This document shows, in pieces, positions 1 to 5,376 of a DNA stretch of 5,376 nucleotides. Origin of the DNA: Bacillota bacterium (GTDB lineage Bacteria > Bacillota > Clostridia > Peptostreptococcales > Anaerovoracaceae); contig JAEDMR010000137.1 of the NCBI GenBank assembly GCA_016302925.1, forward strand, positions 1-5,376. The letters are read 5' to 3'. The notes below the pieces were generated by a model. It searched no databases, had not been told where the DNA came from, and saw only the letters and a list, made by a program, of their open reading frames with translations. Within the stretch, counting starts at the first letter, position 1. Each line of letters starts with the position of its first letter. The position numbers were made by a program, and so were the translations under genes.

Positions 1-357
1 CTCCTTGTAAATAAGCACTCCCACTACAAGAAGGGCGATTGCCACAAATATGGCCTGCACTATGTTTCCCACGGAAATCTCCCAGCCCGCCTTGTACATG
101 AAGATTGCCCCCACTTCAAGACCTACCACCGACAGTCCCAGCACAAAGGGCGCCCAGTTGAGCCCGGCAACCTGTTGGGAAACAGGCTCTCCGCTGCCGA
201 GAGTGAAAAATAGCAAGAGGGACACCGCAGCACCTACCAGGTAGGTTACGGTCATGCTGAAAAAGGAATCCACCTGAACCGGCAGAGATTTGGCGGTGAT
301 GTGATAAAAAACATTTGATAATACCAAAAGCCCTATGGGCCAGTAAAAACTGAACAT
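1..357 (-). CDS. Small EamA/DMT-type membrane transporter-like protein (3' end cut by window edge)
   Basis: The frame opens with ATG at 357-355 and stays open for 119 codons to base 1, so the C-terminus is missing. The product is very hydrophobic. Four likely membrane helices lie near residues 4-20, 33-52, 68-88 and 97-116, joined by short loops. There is no cleavable signal peptide; the first helix looks like an anchor. The pattern, including the stretch NWAPFVLGLSVVGLEVGAIF followed by YKAGWE and a helix ending in YKE, recalls the short EamA-like (drug/metabolite transporter superfamily) proteins of Firmicutes. These are usually about 140 residues, so perhaps 20-25 residues and one more helix are lost. 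Such half-size DMT proteins usually act as dimers in the cytoplasmic membrane; the substrate cannot be told. The start is supported by AGGAGG 9 bases upstream. The gene lies 24 bases after the jetD stop, same direction, so read-through from jetD is plausible. Family assignment is from memory of sequence style. Confidence 0.78.
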   Translation of the reverse strand, partial: MFSFYWPIGLLVLSNVFYHITAKSLPVQVDSFFSMTVTYLVGAAVSLLLFFTLGSGEPVSQQVAGLNWAPFVLGLSVVGLEVGAIFMYKAGWEISVGNIVQAIFVAIALLVVGVLIYKE

Positions 358-366
358 ATAAATAAT

Positions 367-372
367 CCTCCT
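367..372 (-). promoter_or_regulatory. Strong Shine-Dalgarno site of the EamA-like gene
   Basis: The minus strand reads AGAGGAGGA here, with a perfect AGGAGG core ending 9 bases before the ATG at 357. This decides the start of the membrane protein, whose frame was easy to miss because it has no stop inside the window. The whole gap between the two genes (358-381) holds only this site and a T-run immediately after the jetD stop. There is no room for a full promoter, so any promoter would have to lie inside the 3' end of jetD. Confidence 0.85.
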
Positions 373-381
373 CTAAAAAAA

Positions 382-1776
382 TCATCCGCTATGAAAAAGG
401 CGCCTTATATCCGAAATCATTTCATCCAGAAGCACTTCCTGATATCCGGCCTTTTTTTGTGCGCGAAGCAAAGCGGCAATCTTTATGAGCTGCGGATGCC
501 TGAGGCGGCTGAGTATCGCAAGCCTGCGCTCGCTGATGTCCTCCTCCGAACGCGAAAGTTCATATTCCGCCGGTCCCATTCTCCATAATGTCACCTGTGA
601 CGGATATCTTCTCCAAATCCGATCCGCAATATCCATTCCCTCCGGATCAAGATCACCTGCATAGAATATCTCCAATTCCTCAGAGGCGAGCAAATCCAGC
701 AGCTGCCACGCTGCTTTCCGAGGCTGCCCCATAGTACATATCAGCGTCGGCACACTGTCGTCATACAATTGCAGACACTTTTCGCAAAGATGGCTGAACA
801 CCATTTCGTTTTCCACCACAAACACACAGCTCCCCGTGCCATAAGCGCGGGTTACATGCTCCAGATTTTTCTGCATAAGAAGAAACGGTTCTCTCGCCTC
901 ACGAAATCCGGCAGCGCCGGGATGGATTCCACCCTCACATTCCAATGAAAGACCAAACACGGCAACCATACTGGATATCTCATCCGGCTGAATTCCATAT
1001 CGCAGATAAAGTGCCGCCAGCTCTTCTGCTCCAGAAGGAAAATCCGTACCGGCAACCCGACAAAGAGCACAGGTCAGAAGCTGTCCTGCCTTAGTCCCTC
1101 TGTCGAAGCAATGTGGATTACCGGAAACCTTGGCTGCCAGAACGGCAAGCATAAGATTTTCACAATCCGTCTCCCCGGTGTCCGGCATCACTTCATTCAG
1201 CGCCATACCAACCGCCCGCACTAGTTTTTCTGCCTCTTCCGGCTTTCGCTTCCATGCCTGCAGGATAATCTGATAGCCATATGCCTTTTCCTGCCGGACC
1301 GCCCTGATCCAATCCGATGCCGCTTTGCAGACAGTAGTTTGCCCCGTTGTCTCCTGTGAGAAGCTTCTTTGGCATCTTTCAAAAAAGATACGGAGCTGTT
1401 CTTCTTTATCTGCTTTCTGCTGCGCATTTGTCTGCATCGGCTCACCGAAGTACAGTTCCAGCAGCTGCTGCAGGTTAAGCTCACAAAACCTGGTTTCACG
1501 CAATGCATCCTCAAAGGACCTCACCGAAAAGGATAAAGTTTTTCCGGCAGAGCCCTCCTTTGAATGTACGTCAGAAGCCCCGGCGAAGGATCCGACGAAT
1601 GATCTTCCGAAGAAACCCTCCAGGGCACGCCGTTCTTCTTCAGTGGCATCAGTCAGCTTCACCATACCTGATGCTTTTCCGTAAGCTCTCCACTTTTTTC
1701 GAAGCTGCCGGAAGCATCGGTCAAACCCGGGCGTCTTTCGGAAATATGCATATGCTTCTTTTCGAATATCAGTCAT
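382..1776 (-). CDS. jetD: Wadjet nuclease subunit JetD, DUF3323/DUF2399 (TIGR02679-like) Toprim protein
   Basis: This 464-residue protein is the likely DNA-cleaving subunit of a Wadjet system, acting in the cytoplasm on plasmid or other circular DNA held by the JetABC motor. The N-terminal part, about residues 22-58, has the basic FRQLRKKW segment and the KLTDATEEERRALEGFFGR motif typical of DUF3323 proteins. The C-terminal part is a Toprim-like DUF2399 domain: VVEN with Glu322, then CTMGQP (348-352), then AGDLDPEG with Asp375, Asp377 and Glu379. The acidic residues fit metal binding as in Toprim nucleases and topoisomerase VI subunit A. A YQEVLLDEM motif (Gln446, Glu447) lies near the C-terminus. 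Length is in the normal range and no frameshift is seen. The open frame extends to an ATG at 1824, but ATG at 1776 is preferred: it overlaps the jetC stop by 8 bases (ATGACTGA) and has an AAGGAAAGGG Shine-Dalgarno 6 bases upstream, while the upstream ATGs at 1797 and 1824 lie deep within jetC. Family call strong; nuclease activity inferred. Confidence 0.9.
   Translation of the reverse strand: MTDIRKEAYAYFRKTPGFDRCFRQLRKKWRAYGKASGMVKLTDATEEERRALEGFFGRSFVGSFAGASDVHSKEGSAGKTLSFSVRSFEDALRETRFCELNLQQLLELYFGEPMQTNAQQKADKEEQLRIFFERCQRSFSQETTGQTTVCKAASDWIRAVRQEKAYGYQIILQAWKRKPEEAEKLVRAVGMALNEVMPDTGETDCENLMLAVLAAKVSGNPHCFDRGTKAGQLLTCALCRVAGTDFPSGAEELAALYLRYGIQPDEISSMVAVFGLSLECEGGIHPGAAGFREAREPFLLMQKNLEHVTRAYGTGSCVFVVENEMVFSHLCEKCLQLYDDSVPTLICTMGQPRKAAWQLLDLLASEELEIFYAGDLDPEGMDIADRIWRRYPSQVTLWRMGPAEYELSRSEEDISERRLAILSRLRHPQLIKIAALLRAQKKAGYQEVLLDEMISDIRRLFHSG
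616..825 (-). other. Toprim-like catalytic core of JetD
   Basis: This sub-region encodes residues 318-387 of JetD. It starts with the beta strand VFVVEN carrying the conserved Glu322, passes through the family motif LICTMGQP, and ends at the acidic motif GDLDPEG with Asp375, Asp377 and Glu379. This Glu followed by DxD layout is the Toprim signature shared by topoisomerases, DnaG primase and the JetD nucleases. All key acidic residues are present, so the domain looks catalytically intact. Confidence 0.82.
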
Positions 1777-4700
1777 CCAATACCCTTTCCTTTCCATTCC
1801 ATGTGTAATGAATAATTGTAACAATATTCGAGTTTCCCGGTCTATGCATCTCGCAAATCCGCAGAGCCTGTACCGTCTCGTAGCAGCCCCAGAGAGACTG
1901 GGAATTCATGATGTAATCAAAGTCTAGCTGACCAACCAGTTCAAACATACTGCCGATATTCTTATCGTCCACACCGGCAAAGGCCTCGTCCATAGCAACA
2001 ATCTGCGGGTGATCCTCCCAGATTGCTTTCTTGTACTGAGCATTCAATGCAGCAAGAAGCGGCACATACATGGCCATGGCTTTCTCTCCGCCGCTGAATT
2101 TGTTAAAGGCACTGTCCGTCAGCGTCTTTTTATTCTCTTCGCCACGGTAGTAAGACATCTGAAATTCAAACCACTTTCGGTAATCCAACGCATCACGGAC
2201 CAGATCCATATAATTGACCGACTCGTCTGATTCCTCTGCACGAAGCTTTTCCTGCCTGATTCTACTGCGGAAATGAGCTGCAACCCGCTCCATATCTGCC
2301 GCCGTCATAAGCTTCCTGTCTCGCAGAAGGAGCTTTTCCAGTTCTCCCGTGTCCAGCTGTTCCTCGCCTTCTGCCGACCGTGGTTTCCAGTCCAGAGAAA
2401 AACGAAGTCCCATGGAGGTTTCCATATTCTTCATCAGTTCTGACATGTCCGCAACCCAGCGTCTGCTTTCCGCAATTCGATCCGTCAGCTGCTGACTCAA
2501 GGTTCTGGAAAGGATGTCTTCAAACAGTTCACGATCCTTCTGCTGAATCAGCAGCTCCATCTCTGTAATCTGCCTTTTCAGCGTATCGTGGAATTCCTCC
2601 ATCCATATCTTTTTACCGTTCCAGACCGCAGTGAAAACCTGCCTTTTGTGGAGTGTTCCCGCAGGGGCAATTCCTCTTTCTCCGTCAAACCAGTCCGTCA
2701 GAGCCGTGCCATATGCAATCAGGCTGCTGTTATTTTTCTGGAACACGCTCATAAGAGATGCCGTCAGCTCCGATACCTCTCTGTCCTTGTCGCTGTCACG
2801 CAGCTTTTCCTGCGCCGCCCAGGCACATTCTTCCAGTGTTCTGTCTTCCCTGGAAATGACCAGCTTCAGCTCCAGTTCCTCGGCAAAACATTGACACAGC
2901 AGGTTTTCCCTTTCGAGATAGGTTTCCAGATTTTTTCCGCTTTCTTCCTGCTCCCTCGTAAGCCGCTCCAGATTGTTTGAGGCTACAGCAAGGCTTTCGC
3001 GGAGGGAAGCAATCCTGTCTTCAAGTTCCCTTTTCTCTTTTTTCAGGTTGGTAATTTTCTCCGCTTTTTCCCGATTCTCTGGTCTGTTCAGGATAGCCTC
3101 CAGTTCTGCAATCCGGGCATCCAGCGTTTTTATTTTTCTTTTTTCCATGCTCTGCTGCAGTGAGATTTCATCAATTGTATTCTCTTCCTGCTGGATTCTG
3201 TCGCGCTCTGTAGTCTCCTGTATGGACAGGTTCTCCAGATTGGAAAGAATTTCTGATACATTTTCCCATGTAGTGCTGTATTCCTCCAGTGCATTTTCTG
3301 CTTCCAGATAGCTGTCAATAGTACGGCTGTAAGGTAAATTTCTGCAAACGGCCAGCACCTTCTGCAGAACTTCGGTCTTTCTTAGCTTCCATTGATGTTC
3401 TTCCTCTTGTACTGCCCTCAGCTGTTTTTCCACCTGCTCCAGCTCCCACGCGGCATGGCGAACCTGTTCCAGTGCATCGCAAAGCATGGCGAAATCCGGA
3501 AGACTATCGTACTCTTCCTGCAAAAGCTCCTGTTTTTTCGCGATTCCTGCTGCAGCACCGGTCAGTTCCAGTCTGCGCTCTTCCATTTCGTTAATTTCCT
3601 GCTGCAGCTGCGTTTCCATCTGCTTCCGTTTACGTTCACGCGCCAGCACACCGATGAAACCTTCTGCGTCTTCCCCGCAGGAAACGCCGCACAGCACACC
3701 GTTACGGAATACTCCGCCCTCATCCAGGTATAAATATTCCTCATTTTCCGAAGCTGTGGTACCCGAAGCCCCCATAATCCGTATATGGCACAGAATCCGT
3801 TCTGTTTCCCGCTTCAATATTTCTGGCAGAGTTTCGCTGACCGTCAGAGCGCCAAATGGTTCGCCGCCTTTGCCCCTGGCTCGCAGGAACACATCCTGCA
3901 CATCAGAAAATTCCCTCTGAATTCGAAGCCAGTCTTTTTCCGGCACCACCAGCGCATCCAGAACTCCGGCATCTGACAGCTGCGCTTCGAGAATATTTCT
4001 CCCAGTCTCGGGAAGATTGTCCGCAAACTCCACAGCCTCAAAAAACGCTGCAAAAGGAATCCCTGCCTCCCGTAGCCTCTTACGTACCGCTTCAGTCCGT
4101 TCCTTTCGCTGTGGCTGTATATCCTTTTTCGTCAGAAGCTCCTGCAATTCCTTTTGCTTCTCCGTCAGTTCTCTTTGCAGCAGCATTCTCTGATGCTCCA
4201 GCTCAAGCTTTTCCTTCTGTAATCCGATGCCGGTGCGATCCCGAATTCTTTCCACTACACTGCGTATTTCCTGGCCGTCGCGAGCCCCTTCGAATTCCGT
4301 AATCCTTTTTTCGATTCCAAGCATCACATCGCTGTCAATCTGCAGCACTTCAAACTGCCTGTTCATCCGGTAATACTCTTCTATGAGCTGCCGCCTGCAC
4401 TGTTCTGCGTTTTGTTCTGCCGATTCTGCGGCGGATTCCGCAAAGCTTTTTTTCCGCTGAATCTGCTGCAGACGTTCCAGTACCGTATCGTATTTCTCAT
4501 TACAGTCATCCTGCTCCCTCAGTACACGAATTCCTTCGCTGATTGCAGATTTTCGCTCCTTTAACCCGGCGCGAATTACTTCGCCTTCTATACGCTTCTC
4601 TGCCTCCATATGGCTGATTATATCTTCATGTATCGGCAGGAGGACCCTGTCCTGCAAATCCTCCAGCTCCCGCCTTTTTCCCTCCAGACGATCTCTGTTT

Positions 4701-5376
4701 AATTCCTGTGACCACTTGATATTTCTCAAGTTGTACTCGAAATCACGAACCCGTTGCCGGCTTCGTTCCAGTTTATCTTCCAGTCTGTCTGCATTGTCCG
4801 CTGTGTTTTTCCGCTCTGAAACAGCATTCAGTCTTCTCTCTGCTGCAGATTCCAGTTCCATATCCTGCAGGCTCTCAAGCTGCCCCGTGACAATCTGTTC
4901 TCTCTCTTCTGCTGCTCCTCGCGCCTCCGCCGACTTTGCTGCTTTTTCCCGCAGTGCTTCGATTTCACGCTTGCGCTCCTCCAGTCCGGTTTTCTGCCGC
5001 TCCGTTTCTTCCTTTGCAGTCAGATATGCCGCACCTTTTTTAGCTAGGAAATACTGGTTATACCGTATGTATTCATTACGAATAATCTGGGTATCATGCA
5101 GTGCACGCCTTAAATCCTCCAGACTGCCCTGGATGCTGTCCATTTTTTCCATGGCTTCCACCATGGCCTGCAGCTCCTCGTCTGTCAGTGTCTGCAGGGA
5201 ATCATTGAGAATCTCATAGACCTTTTTCGGCCGAAATTCCTTTGACAGCTTCGGCGCCCGCACCTTTATGAGCAGTTGGATATACTGCTCGTACTGATCC
5301 ATCCTCGGAAACCCGAAAAGGTACTTGTTCACCATAGCTTTATATTCTCTCTGTACATCGGTAAACGGCACATCAT
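1769..5376 (-). CDS. jetC: Wadjet SMC-like ATPase JetC, TIGR02680-type (5' end cut by window edge)
   Basis: At least 1,201 residues of a giant SMC-type ATPase, the motor of a Wadjet complex that extrudes DNA loops. Numbering here starts at the GTG codon at 5371, which is not the true start: the frame continues upstream (GAT GTG CCG) to the edge, and the Walker A lobe is absent. Residues 20-80 (YIQLLIKVRAPKLSKEFRP and following) match the post-Walker A head segment of TIGR02680 proteins. Coiled-coil arms rich in Glu, Lys, Arg and Gln cover about 115-432 and 583-870, around a hinge at 434-582. The C-terminal lobe has the ABC signature FSGGEKA (1092-1098), Walker B PQIVAMDEAF (1122-1131) and D-loop AGVDDKN (1132-1138). 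The segment NSQSLWGCY (1156-1164) replaces a canonical His switch, as in the family. Family members run to about 1,350 residues, so roughly 130-180 are missing. The stop codon overlaps the jetD start. JetA and JetB should lie upstream, off the window. Confidence 0.92.
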   Translation of the reverse strand, partial: DVPFTDVQREYKAMVNKYLFGFPRMDQYEQYIQLLIKVRAPKLSKEFRPKKVYEILNDSLQTLTDEELQAMVEAMEKMDSIQGSLEDLRRALHDTQIIRNEYIRYNQYFLAKKGAAYLTAKEETERQKTGLEERKREIEALREKAAKSAEARGAAEEREQIVTGQLESLQDMELESAAERRLNAVSERKNTADNADRLEDKLERSRQRVRDFEYNLRNIKWSQELNRDRLEGKRRELEDLQDRVLLPIHEDIISHMEAEKRIEGEVIRAGLKERKSAISEGIRVLREQDDCNEKYDTVLERLQQIQRKKSFAESAAESAEQNAEQCRRQLIEEYYRMNRQFEVLQIDSDVMLGIEKRITEFEGARDGQEIRSVVERIRDRTGIGLQKEKLELEHQRMLLQRELTEKQKELQELLTKKDIQPQRKERTEAVRKRLREAGIPFAAFFEAVEFADNLPETGRNILEAQLSDAGVLDALVVPEKDWLRIQREFSDVQDVFLRARGKGGEPFGALTVSETLPEILKRETERILCHIRIMGASGTTASENEEYLYLDEGGVFRNGVLCGVSCGEDAEGFIGVLARERKRKQMETQLQQEINEMEERRLELTGAAAGIAKKQELLQEEYDSLPDFAMLCDALEQVRHAAWELEQVEKQLRAVQEEEHQWKLRKTEVLQKVLAVCRNLPYSRTIDSYLEAENALEEYSTTWENVSEILSNLENLSIQETTERDRIQQEENTIDEISLQQSMEKRKIKTLDARIAELEAILNRPENREKAEKITNLKKEKRELEDRIASLRESLAVASNNLERLTREQEESGKNLETYLERENLLCQCFAEELELKLVISREDRTLEECAWAAQEKLRDSDKDREVSELTASLMSVFQKNNSSLIAYGTALTDWFDGERGIAPAGTLHKRQVFTAVWNGKKIWMEEFHDTLKRQITEMELLIQQKDRELFEDILSRTLSQQLTDRIAESRRWVADMSELMKNMETSMGLRFSLDWKPRSAEGEEQLDTGELEKLLLRDRKLMTAADMERVAAHFRSRIRQEKLRAEESDESVNYMDLVRDALDYRKWFEFQMSYYRGEENKKTLTDSAFNKFSGGEKAMAMYVPLLAALNAQYKKAIWEDHPQIVAMDEAFAGVDDKNIGSMFELVGQLDFDYIMNSQSLWGCYETVQALRICEMHRPGNSNIVTIIHYTWNGKERVLDD
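1783..1793 (-). promoter_or_regulatory. Shine-Dalgarno site of jetD inside the end of jetC
   Basis: The minus strand reads AAAGGAAAGGG, ending 6 bases before the ATG at 1776. It lies within the last codons of jetC. This purine-rich site selects the 1776 start; the ATG at 1797 has no comparable site ahead of it. With the 8-base overlap it suggests translational coupling of jetC and jetD. Confidence 0.7.
1979..2098 (-). other. ABC signature and Walker B region of JetC
   Basis: These bases encode residues 1092-1131 of the partial JetC, opening with FSGGEKAMAM (the ABC/SMC signature) and closing with PQIVAMDEAF (Walker B, with Asp1128 and catalytic Glu1129). A D-loop (AGVDDKN) follows at once. 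These are the C-terminal half of an SMC nucleotide-binding site; the partner Walker A would be in the missing N-terminal lobe. The motifs are complete, suggesting an active ATPase. Confidence 0.9.
3626..4072 (-). other. Hinge domain of JetC between the two coiled-coil arms
   Basis: Residues about 434-582 of the partial JetC are not coiled coil. They include VEFADNLPETGRNILEAQL and DAGVLDALVVPEKDW (about 447-480), then a second segment with GGVFRNGVLCGVSC (552-565) and FIGVLARERKRK (572-583). This layout resembles the globular hinge of TIGR02680 proteins, whose usual pattern includes a leucine/alanine-rich AGLLDA motif and a closing IG-x-x-ARERR motif. The hinge is the likely JetC dimerisation site. 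Boundaries were set by eye from where heptad-like charged sequence stops and resumes. Confidence 0.72.

Noticed and set aside
116..385. 89-codon minus-strand frame starting within the end of jetD
   Set aside because: It overlaps the EamA-like gene in another frame. That gene has the better-placed Shine-Dalgarno, a coherent membrane topology and a recognisable family pattern; this frame gives a Cys/Arg-rich product without any pattern.
375..408. Palindrome AAGGCGCCTT followed by T-runs at the end of jetD as an intrinsic terminator
   Set aside because: The palindrome has no real loop and would form a stem of only about three pairs. The longer T-run lies some 13 bases downstream. This does not support a terminator between jetD and the membrane gene.
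1777..1824. Longer jetD starting at the ATGs at 1824 or 1797
   Set aside because: These starts lie deep inside jetC and the added residues look unrelated to the family. The ATG at 1776 has a good Shine-Dalgarno and a typical short overlap.
3486..4302. Plus-strand open frames of 144 and 148 codons opposite the JetC hinge
   Set aside because: They overlap each other in different frames, have unlikely compositions (Ser, Pro and Phe rich), and lie opposite a well-recognised hinge domain. No coding role is supported.
4716..5219. 167-codon open frame on the plus strand, opposite jetC
   Set aside because: It is extremely rich in Ser, Arg and Ala with no domain pattern, as expected from the antisense of a Glu/Lys/Arg/Leu-rich coiled coil. 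The minus-strand frame shows clear family motifs over the whole stretch.
5369..5371. GTG at the right edge as the true start of jetC
   Set aside because: The frame remains open to the window end, there is no room to see a Shine-Dalgarno, and the ATPase lobe with Walker A that every SMC protein needs is absent, so the gene must begin further upstream.

Overview
This window looks like part of a chromosome or accessory island from a Gram-positive Firmicute, most likely a clostridial or Lachnospiraceae-type bacterium. The evidence is the AG-rich Shine-Dalgarno sites, base composition of roughly half GC by eye, and protein styles I associate with Clostridia. That placement is inference; no rRNA or other taxonomic marker is present.

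All genes read on the minus strand, so biological order runs from high to low coordinates. From 5376 down to 1769 lies most of a very large SMC-type coiled-coil ATPase. It lacks only its N-terminal ATPase lobe, which falls beyond the window edge. Overlapping its stop codon by 8 bases is a 464-residue protein with a Toprim-like C-terminal domain, at 1776 to 382. Together they match JetC and JetD of the Wadjet (MksBEFG/Ept-like) anti-plasmid and defence systems, in the branch formed by the TIGR02680-type SMC and the TIGR02679-type (DUF3323/DUF2399) nuclease. JetA (kleisin-like) and JetB (KITE-like) would be expected upstream of jetC, beyond 5376. Without them the subtype (II or III) cannot be fixed.

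After a 24-base gap with a strong Shine-Dalgarno site, a small EamA/DMT-type membrane protein begins at 357 and runs off the left edge. It may be co-transcribed with the jet genes or be an ordinary flanking gene.

In the known Wadjet mechanism, the SMC motor with its kleisin and KITE subunits extrudes DNA loops, recognises small closed circular DNA, and positions the JetD Toprim/topoisomerase VI-like nuclease to cut it. The two genes here would supply the motor and the cutter. Coding density is essentially complete. No tRNA, rRNA, CRISPR array, insertion sequence or convincing terminator was seen.
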